Shown: piece by piece, positions 1 through 8,458 of the stretch
How the letters are laid out: every line of letters begins with the position of its first letter
Position numbering within the stretch: position 1 is the stretch's first letter
Source of the DNA: Clostridiales bacterium
GTDB taxonomy: Bacteria > Bacillota > Clostridia > Christensenellales > CAG-138
Direction of reading: 5' to 3'
Assembly (NCBI GenBank): GCA_004558825.1
Contig: SFDB01000006.1
Location: 1-64,000, forward strand
DNA length: 64,000 bases
Program-made: the position numbers and the translations under genes
The notes under the pieces: generated by a model
The model's input: only the letters and a program-made list of their open reading frames with translations
The model's database searches: none
What the model was told of the DNA's origin: nothing

Positions 1-100
1 ACCCGCAAAGTACGAAAACCTCCGGGTTTTCATCCGTTCTGACGCACATGTCGTCAGAGCCGGATTGAACATAAGGGGCTGCGGCCCCTTATCAACCCCG
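1..100 (+). repeat. Dispersed three-hairpin intergenic repeat, copy 1
   Basis: This stretch matches 48711-48809 at about 93% identity over 99 bases by eye. It carries three successive inverted repeats: GAAAACC/GGTTTTC around TCCG, TCTGACG/CGTCAGA around a CACATGT loop, and TAAGGGGC/GCCCCTTA around TGCG. Eight T residues follow at 101-108, so this copy could also work as a terminator. It may extend left of the window. It contains no convincing ORF. Function is unknown; a non-autonomous mobile repeat or a structured RNA are both possible. Confidence 0.75.
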
Positions 101-221
101 TTTTTTTTGACAGACTGCGGCTCCTTTCCGCAAAAGGTCACGCTCGGCTCGCCTGGGTATTGCGCATCAATATATCTGATAAGAATTTCCCCTGTCGTTG
201 GAGCCGTGCCTGCATTATCGG

Positions 222-250
222 TTGATTTTCGCGCATAAGTGTTGTACACT
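222..250 (+). promoter_or_regulatory. Sigma-A type promoter of the DUF1015 gene
   Basis: TTGATT (222-227) and TACACT (245-250) are separated by 17 bases. The gene starts 35 bases downstream with GGAGGA at 275-280. Confidence 0.65.
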
Positions 251-285
251 GAACTCGATAAATACCACCTGTACGGAGGAATATA

Positions 286-1629
286 ATGAATAAGTACGAA
301 AATTCCGTCGGCGTGTTTGTTCCGCATATGCTTTTGCCGAACAAAAACGTCGATTTGACACGTTGGGCAGTAGTCGCTTGCGACCAGTATACGTCTCAGC
401 CGGAGTATTGGGAGGAGACGGAACGCATTGTCGGCGACGCACCGTCGACGCTAAGGCTGATGCTCCCCGAAATGTATCTTGGCAAGCCCGATGAAGCGGA
501 GCGCATAACAAAGATTAACGCCACCATGGATAAATACGTTCTCGACGGCACGCTCGAGGATAAGGGCGAGGGCTTTGTGCTTACGAGAAGGAGCGTTGCG
601 GGCAACGTCAGAACGGGCATCGTTATGGCGCTCGATTTGGAATGTTACGACTATAATAAGGGCGCAACGACGCTTATCCGCGCAACAGAGGGTACAATCG
701 TTGAGCGTATCCCCCCGCGCCTTCGCATAAGAGAAAATGCGCCGCTTGAAATGCCGCATATACTCGTGCTTATCGACGACCCCGAAAAGACGGTTATCGA
801 GCCGACGCTTGCCAAATACGCCTCAAAGGAAAAGCTTTACGACTTTGAGCTCATGCAGAAGGGCGGACATATCGAGGGCTGGTTCGTGGGCTGCGAAAAC
901 GAGATAAAGCGCATAATCCGCGCGCTTGAAAAGCTTGCCGACAAGGACGCATACAAGGCCAAATACGGCAAGGAGCACCCCATGCTCTTCGCCATGGGCG
1001 ACGGCAACCATTCGTTTGCGACCGCAAAGGCAAATTGGGAGAACGTCAAAAAGACGCTTACGCCCGAGCAGATGAAGGATCATCCCGCCCGCTTCGCGCT
1101 TATCGAGCTTGAAAACGTCCACGATGACGGCATAGTGTTCGAGCCGATACACAGGGTGCTTTTCAACCTCGACACCGACAAGGCTATCGCCTACCTTATG
1201 GACAAGCTTGCCCACGACAACGGAAGCTGCGAAATGAAGCAGTTCAAATCGAAGGCAGAGCGCGACGACGCCATGGCGGATGACGCCGAGCAGGGCGCGC
1301 ATATGCTCCCGTTCTGCCTCAAGGGCAGCTACGGCTACTTCAAGGTCCAAAAGCCCTCCGCGCAGCTTGAGGTCGGAACGCTCCAGAATGCGCTCGACGC
1401 AATGCTAAAGGAGTTCAAGGGCGCGGCAATCGACTATATCCACGGCGAGGACGTAGTGTACGATCTCGGAACGCAGGACGGCAACATGGGCTTCCTGCTT
1501 CCGCCTATGGACAAGGGCGCCTTCTTCCGCACCGTCATATTCGACGGCGCTCTTCCGCGCAAGACGTTCTCGATGGGTGAAGCGAATGAAAAGCGCTACT
1601 ACCTCGAGTGCAAGAGCATCAAAAAGTAA
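286..1629 (+). CDS. DUF1015 family protein
   Basis: A 447-residue protein that starts at an ATG six bases after GGAGGA. It is recognised as DUF1015 by its overall character and by the GDGNHSFATA motif near residue 244, a conserved signature of that family. No signal peptide or membrane segment is visible, so it is probably cytosolic. The biochemical function of DUF1015 is not firmly known; in several Clostridia it lies near serine and phosphoglycerate metabolism genes, but nothing here supports that link. It has its own promoter and a hairpin terminator downstream, so it is probably monocistronic. The family call is secure and the function is not. Confidence 0.85.
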   Translation: MNKYENSVGVFVPHMLLPNKNVDLTRWAVVACDQYTSQPEYWEETERIVGDAPSTLRLMLPEMYLGKPDEAERITKINATMDKYVLDGTLEDKGEGFVLTRRSVAGNVRTGIVMALDLECYDYNKGATTLIRATEGTIVERIPPRLRIRENAPLEMPHILVLIDDPEKTVIEPTLAKYASKEKLYDFELMQKGGHIEGWFVGCENEIKRIIRALEKLADKDAYKAKYGKEHPMLFAMGDGNHSFATAKANWENVKKTLTPEQMKDHPARFALIELENVHDDGIVFEPIHRVLFNLDTDKAIAYLMDKLAHDNGSCEMKQFKSKAERDDAMADDAEQGAHMLPFCLKGSYGYFKVQKPSAQLEVGTLQNALDAMLKEFKGAAIDYIHGEDVVYDLGTQDGNMGFLLPPMDKGAFFRTVIFDGALPRKTFSMGEANEKRYYLECKSIKK

Positions 1630-1654
1630 TCCGCAGTAATAAACGTTATACGGT

Positions 1655-1694
1655 GGGCGGCGTGATTCCCGATTCGGATCCGCCGCCCGATTTT
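1655..1694 (+). terminator. Probable terminator after the DUF1015 gene
   Basis: GGGCGGCG (1655-1662) pairs with CGCCGCCC (1681-1688) across an 18-base loop and is followed by GATTTT. The long loop and short T run make it weaker than a textbook terminator. Confidence 0.5.
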
Positions 1695-1708
1695 CGGGGG
1701 ATATAAAA

Positions 1709-2653
1709 ATGGGGGAGCTTCTGCATTCGCTTTCGGCGGTGCTGCTCGTCGTGCTGATGATGGCGATAGGCTATGCTTTCGGCAGGCTCGGCTATATGAA
1801 AAAAGAGCACAAGCAGCTAATTGTGAAACTTATCGTGAATGTAGGCGTGCCGGCGGTGTGCTTCAACAACATACTCGGAAAAATTTCCAAGGAGCTTTTG
1901 AGCGATGCGGGCGCAATAATGCTGCTGCCGATGCTGTCGATGGCGGCTACGCTTGCGATAGCGTTCGCTTTGAGACGCATACTCAGGATTGAGCCGTCAA
2001 AGGCGGGCGGCTTCATAGTCATGTGCGGCCTGTCAAACTCGCTTTTTATAGGCCTGCCTATGAACCGCAGCTTGTTCGGCGAAGCGGGCGTGCCGTTCGT
2101 GATGGCCTACTATGTGATTAACACGGCGCTTTTTTGGACGGTCGGCTGCGCGCTGCTTCAGCGCTCGGGGAGCTGTGGGGAAAAGCAGACGCTCCTTAAG
2201 ACGCTCAAGCGCATAGCCACGCCGCCGCTGATAGCGCTTGTCGTATGCGTGCCGCTGCTTCTTATAGGCTTCAAGCCGCCTAAAATACTGCTCGACCTGT
2301 CGTCATATCTTGGCAGCATCGTCACGCCTCTCGCGCTTTTGTATGTCGGCTATCTTCTTTATGAGACGGGTCTAAAATCGATGCGAATGACGCGCGATAT
2401 GGCGATCGTGCTCGTCATGCGCTACATAGTCGCCCCCGGGATAATGCTCGGGCTTTGCAGGCTGTTCGGCTTTACGGGTACGGGCGAGGGCGTGTTTATA
2501 ATCGAGGCGGCCATGCCCGTAATGACGCAATCCGTCGTCGTGTCGTCCTCTTGCGGCGCCGACGAGCAATACGTCGCGCAGGGAATGAGCATATCGACGC
2601 TCGCCTGCTTTGTGTCGATACCGCTCATAATGATGGTGATTTCGACCCTGTAG
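1709..2653 (+). CDS. AEC family permease (auxin efflux carrier-like)
   Basis: A 314-residue polytopic membrane protein with about ten hydrophobic segments in two halves, each starting with a glycine/asparagine-rich stretch (GYAFGRLGYMKKEHK near 20 and CGLSNSLFIGLPM near 109). Family members export or import small organic acids such as malate or malonate, or are of unknown specificity. GGGGGAT precedes the ATG. The GNAT gene follows by 21 bases, so the two may be cotranscribed. The substrate cannot be inferred from the context. Confidence 0.8.
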   Translation: MGELLHSLSAVLLVVLMMAIGYAFGRLGYMKKEHKQLIVKLIVNVGVPAVCFNNILGKISKELLSDAGAIMLLPMLSMAATLAIAFALRRILRIEPSKAGGFIVMCGLSNSLFIGLPMNRSLFGEAGVPFVMAYYVINTALFWTVGCALLQRSGSCGEKQTLLKTLKRIATPPLIALVVCVPLLLIGFKPPKILLDLSSYLGSIVTPLALLYVGYLLYETGLKSMRMTRDMAIVLVMRYIVAPGIMLGLCRLFGFTGTGEGVFIIEAAMPVMTQSVVVSSSCGADEQYVAQGMSISTLACFVSIPLIMMVISTL

Positions 2654-2674
2654 CGCATCAAAGAAGGGAAAGCA

Positions 2675-3403
2675 ATGAAAAACAGCAACTGCGAAAAAGC
2701 GGCGCTCGATTACCTTGAGCGCGACAGCGTCCTGAACGCCGACATGATAAACACGCTTCGGAGCAATACGGGAAAAATGCTTTACTGCGACGGCGGCGTT
2801 CTCGTATATAACATTCCGGGCGAGGTTTTCCTTATGAACGCCTCCTGCGCCGAGTGCGCCGAAAAGATGCTTCCGCTCATCGCCGACGCCCCCGCGCTCG
2901 TTGCTCACAATGAGGAGCTTATCCCCATGCTCATGGAGCGGCTCGGCTTTACGCACAGGCAGGACTGCCACCAGCTTGCCTACACGGGCAAAACTCCCCT
3001 GCCTCTGCGCGTACCCGCCGACACCGTTGTGCGCCGCCTTACGCGCGAACATACGGACTTTGTGGCGGAGCATTATTCTCATTCGCCCGATAGACAGTAT
3101 ATCGAGGAGCGCATAGATTACGGAATGCTCGGCGCCTTTGTCAACGGCGAGCTTGCGGGCTTTGTGGGAGTGCATGACGAGGGCAGCATAGGTATGCTTG
3201 AAATTGTGCCGAAATTCAAGCGCATTGGCCTTGGCTCGCTGCTCGAAGCGTCTATGATAAACGCGCGGCTTGAGCAGGGGTTCATACCGTACGGACAGGT
3301 TATACTCGGCAATCTGCCTTCCGAACGTTTGCAGAACAAGCTCGGCCTGAGCCGTGCCGAAGGCATCGTGAGCTGGCTTACACGGAAGGACGTTTTCGAA
3401 TAA
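2675..3403 (+). CDS. GNAT family N-acetyltransferase
   Basis: A 242-residue protein. The C-terminal half has GNAT character: a beta strand reading AFVNGELAGFVGVHDEG, then LEIVPKFKRIGLGSLLEASMI, which fits motif A with its acetyl-CoA loop (R-x-x-G-x-G/S). The N-terminal 110 residues form a separate region with several cysteines (CAECAEK near 58). The substrate is unknown. It lies 21 bases after the AEC permease and ends about 65 bases before the S10 operon promoter. Confidence 0.75.
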   Translation: MKNSNCEKAALDYLERDSVLNADMINTLRSNTGKMLYCDGGVLVYNIPGEVFLMNASCAECAEKMLPLIADAPALVAHNEELIPMLMERLGFTHRQDCHQLAYTGKTPLPLRVPADTVVRRLTREHTDFVAEHYSHSPDRQYIEERIDYGMLGAFVNGELAGFVGVHDEGSIGMLEIVPKFKRIGLGSLLEASMINARLEQGFIPYGQVILGNLPSERLQNKLGLSRAEGIVSWLTRKDVFE

Positions 3404-3468
3404 GTGCGGCAAAAAACGCCTTATTGAAAAATATATTTGAAAAAGGGCGCGATTCGGCGAAAAAACCC

Positions 3469-3497
3469 TTGCAAACGCCGGAGCGATGCTGTATTAT
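3469..3497 (+). promoter_or_regulatory. Main promoter of the S10 ribosomal operon
   Basis: TTGCAA (3469-3474) and TATTAT (3492-3497) have a 17-base spacer. A start near 3504 would give a leader of about 200 bases before rpsJ. Confidence 0.65.
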
Positions 3498-3503
3498 AGC
3501 AAT

Positions 3504-3703
3504 GCTGCGCGGTTTGTGCGTTTGTTTTTGTGAGCAAACGGGCGCGCAGGGCTTGACGGGAGGTTACCGGCGTGCCATCCGGATAGTTCACGTTGAGCAA
3601 TGCCCATGTAGATCGGGCGACGGGCGTAAAGGCCCGCCAAATGTTTTTTAATAAAACACGAGGCGGCGTGTACGTCCCAAATAAGAAGGAGGATTCAAAT
3701 AAC
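3504..3703 (+). promoter_or_regulatory. 5' leader of the S10 operon
   Basis: About 200 bases without a credible gene. A short hairpin CGGGC/GCCCG (3621-3636) is followed a few bases later by TTTTTT (3644-3649), which resembles a weak attenuator. AGAAGGAGG at 3685-3693 is the rpsJ ribosome binding site. Feedback control by a ribosomal protein is possible, but this leader does not match a leader family I can name. Confidence 0.35.
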
Positions 3704-4012
3704 ATGGCAAACCAAAGAATCAGGATCAAGCTGAAGGCCTATGAGCACAATCTGATCGACCAGAGCGCCGAAAAGATAGTCGAGACGGCCAGAAGGACAG
3801 GCGCAAGGGTGTCGGGCCCCATCCCGCTGCCCACGGATAAGGAGATCGTCACGATACTCCGTTCGCCGCACAAGTATAAGGATTCTCGAGAGCAGTTCGA
3901 GATGCGTACGCACAAGAGGCTCATCGACATACTTCAGCCCTCGTCAAAGACGGTTGACGCGCTGATGAAGCTCGATCTGCCGGCAGGCGTAGACATCGAG
4001 ATCAAGCTTTAA
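3704..4012 (+). CDS. rpsJ: Small ribosomal subunit protein S10 (uS10)
   Basis: A 102-residue protein of the usual S10 length, starting MANQRIRIKLKAYEH, with the family core GPIPLPT and the C-terminal RLIDI segment. The ATG at 3704 follows GGAGG; a longer in-frame reading from 3593 has no ribosome binding site and runs through the leader. S10 belongs to the 30S head and also acts as NusE in antitermination. It is the first gene of the superoperon, 17 bases before rplC. Confidence 0.97.
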   Translation: MANQRIRIKLKAYEHNLIDQSAEKIVETARRTGARVSGPIPLPTDKEIVTILRSPHKYKDSREQFEMRTHKRLIDILQPSSKTVDALMKLDLPAGVDIEIKL

Positions 4013-4029
4013 TTTGGAGGTAGATTGAG

Positions 4030-4656
4030 ATGAAAAAAGCTATTATAGGAAGAAAAGTTGGCATGACTCAGCTTTTCACCGCAGACGGCAAGATGCTCCC
4101 AATCACCGTTATCGAGGCAGGTCCCTGCCCCGTCGTACAGAAGAAGACGGTCGAGCACGACGGCTACGAGGCATTGCAGGTAGGCTTTGCTCCCATTCGT
4201 GAGAAGCTCGTAACGAAGCCGATGCTCGGTCACTTCAAAAAGGCGTCCGTCGGTGCGCACCGTTATGTCAAGGAGATTAAGCTTGACAACGCCGCCGAGT
4301 ATGAAGCGGGTCAGGTAATAACGGTTGATATGTTCGAGACGGGCGACAAGGTAGATGTCACCGGCAAGAGCAAGGGCAAGGGCTTCCAGGGCGTAATCAA
4401 GCGCTGGAACCAGTCAAGAGGCCGCATGACGCACGGTTCGCGTTATCACCGCAGGGTCGGCTCGATGAGCGCGTGCTCGTATCCGGGCGAAGTGTTCAAG
4501 CATAAGAACCTCCCGGGTCACATGGGAAGCGAGCGCATAACAGTCCAGAACCTCGAAGTGGTTCGCGTAGACGCAGAGCGTAATTTGCTTCTCGTCAAGG
4601 GTGCAATTCCCGGCGCAAAGGGCAGCCTGGTCGTCGTAAAGAGCACCGTAAAGTAA
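4030..4656 (+). CDS. rplC: Large ribosomal subunit protein L3 (uL3)
   Basis: A 208-residue protein beginning MKKAIIGRKVGMTQLF. The conserved GKSKGKGFQGVIKRW and HGSRYHRRVGSMS blocks form the long loop that reaches toward the peptidyl transferase centre. Length is normal for bacterial L3. It is preceded by GGAGGT and followed by rplD after 21 bases. Confidence 0.98.
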   Translation: MKKAIIGRKVGMTQLFTADGKMLPITVIEAGPCPVVQKKTVEHDGYEALQVGFAPIREKLVTKPMLGHFKKASVGAHRYVKEIKLDNAAEYEAGQVITVDMFETGDKVDVTGKSKGKGFQGVIKRWNQSRGRMTHGSRYHRRVGSMSACSYPGEVFKHKNLPGHMGSERITVQNLEVVRVDAERNLLLVKGAIPGAKGSLVVVKSTVK

Positions 4657-4677
4657 CCCAGAAGGAGGAAGCAGAAA

Positions 4678-5298
4678 ATGCTGAATGTTGCACTGAAAAA
4701 CATAGCCGGTCAGACGATCGGCGAGGTACAGCTCAGCGAGAGCGTATTCGGAATCGCTCCGAACCCGGCTGTACTTCATACATACGTTAAGGCATATCTT
4801 GCCAACCAGCGTCAGGGCACACAGAGCGCCTTGACACGCGCCGAAGTATCGGGCGGCGGCAAGAAGCCGTGGAGACAGAAGGGCACAGGTCAGGCTCGCC
4901 AGGGCTCAACGCGTTCGCCGCAGTGGACGCACGGCGGAATCGTATTCGCGCCGAAGCCCCGCGACTATCGCCTCTGCCTTAACAAGAAGGTAAAGCGCCT
5001 TGCCATGAAGAGCGCGCTTTCCGACAAAGCGCTTGAGAACGAAGTAATCGTGTTCGACAATCTTGCTCTCGAGGCGCCCAAGACGAAGGAAATGGTCAAG
5101 GTTCTCAAGAACGTTGACGTATGCAACGCACTTATCGTGCTGCCGGGCAGGGATGAGACGGTAGAGCGTGCGGCGCATAACATCGCAGGAGTAAAGACGA
5201 CGTACGTCGGCACGCTTAACCCCTACGATATTCTCAAGGCGAAAACGCTTATCCTTACACAGGATTCGCTCAAAATGGTCGAGGAGGTATATTGCTGA
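4678..5298 (+). CDS. rplD: Large ribosomal subunit protein L4 (uL4)
   Basis: A 206-residue protein with the extended exit-tunnel loop GGGKKPWRQKGTGQARQGSTRSPQW around residues 59-83. Its TGA stop overlaps the rplW ATG (TGATG), suggesting coupled translation. In enteric bacteria L4 also represses its own operon. Whether that holds here is not visible from the sequence. Confidence 0.97.
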   Translation: MLNVALKNIAGQTIGEVQLSESVFGIAPNPAVLHTYVKAYLANQRQGTQSALTRAEVSGGGKKPWRQKGTGQARQGSTRSPQWTHGGIVFAPKPRDYRLCLNKKVKRLAMKSALSDKALENEVIVFDNLALEAPKTKEMVKVLKNVDVCNALIVLPGRDETVERAAHNIAGVKTTYVGTLNPYDILKAKTLILTQDSLKMVEEVYC

Positions 5299-5591
5299 TG
5301 AATCCGTACGATATCATCATAAAGCCCGTATTGACTGAGAAATCATACGACAGCATCGCGGCTAAGACATACACGTTCATCGTAGCGAAGGACGCAACGA
5401 GGACGCAGGTCAAGATGGCGGTTGAAGCGATATTCGGCGTAAAGGTCGCGCGCGTAAACACCATCAACACCTTGGGAAAAATGAAGAGACAGGGACGCAC
5501 CCAGGGTCGCCGTCCCAACCTCAAGAAGGCCTATGTGACGCTCACGAAGGATTCAAAGGGAATCGAATTCTTCGACAGCATGGCACAGTAA
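5298..5591 (+). CDS. rplW: Large ribosomal subunit protein L23 (uL23)
   Basis: A 97-residue protein (MNPYDIIIKPVLTEKS...) of normal length, with the family's LTEKS and GRRPNLKKAYVTL segments. L23 sits at the tunnel exit and docks SRP and trigger factor. I place the start at the ATG at 5298, nine bases after GAGGAGGT, rather than the TTG at 5292, which lies too close to the ribosome binding site. It overlaps the rplD stop by one base. Confidence 0.96.
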   Translation: MNPYDIIIKPVLTEKSYDSIAAKTYTFIVAKDATRTQVKMAVEAIFGVKVARVNTINTLGKMKRQGRTQGRRPNLKKAYVTLTKDSKGIEFFDSMAQ

Positions 5592-5601
5592 GGAGAGAAC
5601 C

Positions 5602-6435
5602 ATGGCTATAAGAAAGATTAAGCCCACGACCCCCGGTCAGCGTTTTATGACCGTATCGGGTTACGAAGAAATAACCTGCACGACGCCTGAGAAGTCGCTT
5701 CTTGAAGACCTTCGCCATTCGGGCGGCAGAAACAACGCGGGACGCATAACGGTTCGTCATCGCGGCGGCGGCGCAAGGCGCAAGTATCGTATAATCGACT
5801 TCAAGCGCAACAAGGATCAGATACCCGCAAAGGTTGCGACCATCGAATACGACCCGAACCGCAGCGCAAACATCGCCCTTCTGCATTATGCGGACGGCGA
5901 GAAGCGCTACATCATCGCACCGCTCGGCCTGAAGGTAGGCGACACAGTGGTGAGCGGCGACGGCGCCGATATCAAGATCGGCAACGCGCTTGAGATAAAG
6001 AACATCCCCGTCGGCACGATGATTCACTGCATCGAGCTCAAGCCGGGCAAGGGCGCTCAGCTTGTAAGGAGCGCGGGCAATGCGGCGCAGCTCATGGCAA
6101 AGGAAGGCAAGTACGCCCAGGTAAGGCTTCCCTCCGGCGAAGTCAGGCTTATCCCGATGAACGCCAAGGCGACAATCGGCCAGGTAGGCAACGGCGACCA
6201 CGAGCTGATAATGCTCGGCAAAGCGGGCCGCACACGTCATAAGGGCTTCAGGCCCACGGTACGCGGTTCCGTCATGAACCCGTGCGACCACCCGCACGGC
6301 GGCGGTGAGGGCAAGTCCCCGATAGGCCGTCCGGGTCCGGTAACACCGTGGGGCAAGCCGGCTCTCGGTCATAAGACGAGAAAGACAAAGAACGTCAACG
6401 ATAAGTTCATCGTCCGCCGCAGGAACGGCAAGTGA
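5602..6435 (+). CDS. rplB: Large ribosomal subunit protein L2 (uL2)
   Basis: A 277-residue protein of standard length. Diagnostic blocks are GRNNAGRITVRHRGGGARRKYR (residues 41-62) and the C-terminal RGSVMNPCDHPHGGGEGKSPIGRPGPVTPWGKPALG, which includes the conserved histidine near the peptidyl transferase centre. It sits 10 bases after rplW and 19 before rpsS. Confidence 0.98.
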   Translation: MAIRKIKPTTPGQRFMTVSGYEEITCTTPEKSLLEDLRHSGGRNNAGRITVRHRGGGARRKYRIIDFKRNKDQIPAKVATIEYDPNRSANIALLHYADGEKRYIIAPLGLKVGDTVVSGDGADIKIGNALEIKNIPVGTMIHCIELKPGKGAQLVRSAGNAAQLMAKEGKYAQVRLPSGEVRLIPMNAKATIGQVGNGDHELIMLGKAGRTRHKGFRPTVRGSVMNPCDHPHGGGEGKSPIGRPGPVTPWGKPALGHKTRKTKNVNDKFIVRRRNGK

Positions 6436-6454
6436 TGGCGAAAGGAGATATGAA

Positions 6455-6736
6455 ATGAGCAGGTCAATCAAAAAGGGACCCTATATCGAGGAGCGTCTCT
6501 TGAAGCGCATCATGGACATGAATGCATCCGGCAAGAAGACAGTCATAAAGACATGGTCCCGTTCATCAACCATCTTCCCCGACATGGTAGGGCACACGAT
6601 AGCCGTGCATGACGGAAGAAAGCATGTGCCGGTATATGTAACGGAAGAAATGGTCGGACATAAGCTGGGCGAATTCGCCCCCACCCGCACCTTCCGCGGC
6701 CACAGAGGCTCCGAGAAGTCCTCCGCAGGAAGATAA
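6455..6736 (+). CDS. rpsS: Small ribosomal subunit protein S19 (uS19)
   Basis: A 93-residue protein starting MSRSIKKGPYIEERLLKRI, with the conserved WSRSSTIFPDMVGHTIAVHDGRKHVPVYV core and LGEFAPTRTFRGH tail. It binds the 30S head together with S13. Normal length; AAAGGAG precedes the ATG. Confidence 0.98.
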   Translation: MSRSIKKGPYIEERLLKRIMDMNASGKKTVIKTWSRSSTIFPDMVGHTIAVHDGRKHVPVYVTEEMVGHKLGEFAPTRTFRGHRGSEKSSAGR

Positions 6737-6753
6737 GAAGGAGGAACGAGCAA

Positions 6754-7137
6754 ATGGCAACCAGACAGAGAGAAAAGGCGGCATTCCGCCGCGAAAATGC
6801 GGATAAGAGACCCCATGCGACGGCGAGATTCGTAAGAATATCATCGCGCAAGGTAAAGATAGTGATAGACCTCATCAGGGGCAAGAGCGTCAACGACGCC
6901 GAAGCGATACTGATGTACACGCCGAAAGCGGCGGCAGAGCCTGTGCTCAAGCTCCTGCGCTCGGCGGCGGCCAACGCAGAGAACAATCTCGGCCTTTCGA
7001 GAGACGATCTTTACGTTGCAGAGGTCTTTGCGAACCAGGGTCCGACGCTCAGGCGCTATATGCCCAGGGCAAGAGGCAGAGCCGACAGGATTCGTAAGCG
7101 CACAAGCCACATTACGATAATCTTGGATCAGAAGTAA
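6754..7137 (+). CDS. rplV: Large ribosomal subunit protein L22 (uL22)
   Basis: A 127-residue protein with RFVRISSRKVKIVIDLIRGK and the tunnel-lining hairpin QGPTLRRYMPRARGRADRIRKRTSHITI. The N-terminus (MATRQREKAAFRRENADKRPHATA) is somewhat longer than the B. subtilis protein and rich in basic residues. It lies 17 bases after rpsS and 13 before rpsC. Confidence 0.97.
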   Translation: MATRQREKAAFRRENADKRPHATARFVRISSRKVKIVIDLIRGKSVNDAEAILMYTPKAAAEPVLKLLRSAAANAENNLGLSRDDLYVAEVFANQGPTLRRYMPRARGRADRIRKRTSHITIILDQK

Positions 7138-7150
7138 TAGGAGGAACACT

Positions 7151-7804
7151 ATGGGACAAAAAGTTAATCCGAATGGCTTCCGCGTAGGCGTTATCAAGGA
7201 CTGGAACACCCGTTGGTATGCCTCCAAGAAGGACTTCGCGAACTTCCTTATTGAGGATAAGGAGATAAGGGATTATCTCAAGAAGAAGCACTATGCAGCG
7301 GGCATCGGCCGCATCACGATAGAGAGAGCGGCGGGCAAGGTAAACGTAAGCATTTACACGGCGCGCCCGGGTATGCTCATCGGCAAAGGCGGCGTAGGCA
7401 TAGAAGAGATTAAAAAGGACGTTTCGGCGCGCTTCAACCGCCCTGTAACCGTGAATATCATGGAGATCAGGAACCCCGACGCGAACGCGCAGCTCGTGGC
7501 CGAGAACATCGCGGCGCAGCTTGAGAAGCGTATATCCTTCCGTCGTGCGATGAAGCAGAGCATGGGTCGCGCGATGAAGGCGGGCGCGAAGGGAATCAAG
7601 GTCCTTTGCGCGGGCCGTCTGGGCGGAGCGGAAATAGCTCGTTCGGAAGGCTATCATGACGGTTCTATCCCGCTTCAGACAATGCGCGCCAACATCGAGT
7701 ACGGCTTTGCCGAGGCAAGCACGACTTACGGCCGCATCGGCGTGAAGGTATGGGTCTACAAAGGTGAAGTCCTTGGCGGACGCAAAGCGGAAGGAGGCAG
7801 ATAA
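7151..7804 (+). CDS. rpsC: Small ribosomal subunit protein S3 (uS3)
   Basis: A 217-residue protein starting MGQKVNPNGFRVGVIKDW. The KH-type RNA-binding segment ARPGMLIGKGGVGIEEIKKDV lies around 72-92, and the C-terminal domain reads RAMKAGAKGIKVLCAGRLGGAEIARSE. It helps form the mRNA entry site. Normal length; two bases separate it from rplP. Confidence 0.98.
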   Translation: MGQKVNPNGFRVGVIKDWNTRWYASKKDFANFLIEDKEIRDYLKKKHYAAGIGRITIERAAGKVNVSIYTARPGMLIGKGGVGIEEIKKDVSARFNRPVTVNIMEIRNPDANAQLVAENIAAQLEKRISFRRAMKQSMGRAMKAGAKGIKVLCAGRLGGAEIARSEGYHDGSIPLQTMRANIEYGFAEASTTYGRIGVKVWVYKGEVLGGRKAEGGR

Positions 7805-7806
7805 TT

Positions 7807-8247
7807 ATGTTGATGCCTAAGAGAGTAAAGCGCAGAAGAGTACATCGCGGACGTATGAAGGGCACTGCCCATCGCGGTAACTTCATCTCCAACGGCGAAT
7901 ACGGCCTTGTGGCACTTGAGCCGGCATGGATAACAAGCAACCAGATAGAGGCGGCCCGTATCGCGATGACGCGTTACATAAAGCGCGGCGGACAGGTATG
8001 GATAAAGATATTCCCTGATAAGCCGATTACGGAGAAGCCGGCCGAGACGCGAATGGGCTCGGGCAAGGGCTCGCCTGAGTATTGGGTGGCTGTCGTAAAG
8101 CCCGGACGCGTAATGTTCGAGATCGCGGGCGTAGACGAAGCGACGGCTCGAGAGGCTTTGAGGCTTGCGATGCATAAGCTCCCGATAAAGAGCAAGGTCA
8201 TCAAGAAGGAAACTGTAGAAGCAGGTGGTGAGAGCAATGAAGGCTAA
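7807..8247 (+). CDS. rplP: Large ribosomal subunit protein L16 (uL16)
   Basis: A 146-residue protein beginning MLMPKRVKRRRVHRGRMKGTAHRGN. The conserved RIAMTRYIKRGGQVWIKIFPDKPIT and GSGKGSPEYWVAVVKPG blocks contact the A-site tRNA. The ribosome binding site GGAGGC lies inside the rpsC end. The last 11 bases overlap rpmC. Confidence 0.97.
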   Translation: MLMPKRVKRRRVHRGRMKGTAHRGNFISNGEYGLVALEPAWITSNQIEAARIAMTRYIKRGGQVWIKIFPDKPITEKPAETRMGSGKGSPEYWVAVVKPGRVMFEIAGVDEATAREALRLAMHKLPIKSKVIKKETVEAGGESNEG

Positions 8248-8440
8248 GGAATTGAGAAAGCTTACGAACGAAGAGCTTACCGCACGCGAAAAGGAGCTCA
8301 AGGAAGAACTCTTCAACCTGCGCTTCCAGTCCGCAACGGGACAGATCAAGAATCCCCAGCGGATAGGCGAGTGCAAGAAGGACATTGCACGCATAAAGAC
8401 GCTTCTTTGCGAGCGTGAGCTTGCGGCAGCGGCCGAGTAA
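8237..8440 (+). CDS. rpmC: Large ribosomal subunit protein L29 (uL29)
   Basis: A 67-residue protein (MKAKELRKLTNEELTAREKELKEELFNLRFQSATGQ...) of normal L29 length, mostly alpha-helical. The ATG at 8237 is eight bases after AGGTGG. GTG codons at 8225 and 8228 are in frame but would place the start upstream of that site. It overlaps the rplP 3' end by 11 bases. Confidence 0.95.
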   Translation: MKAKELRKLTNEELTAREKELKEELFNLRFQSATGQIKNPQRIGECKKDIARIKTLLCERELAAAAE

Positions 8441-8458
8441 TAGAAGGAGGACAAACCA

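Noticed and set aside
2372..3412. Antisense frame of 346 codons opposite the AEC and GNAT genes
   Set aside because: Covers two clear plus-strand genes with good sites; composition is typical of a shadow frame.
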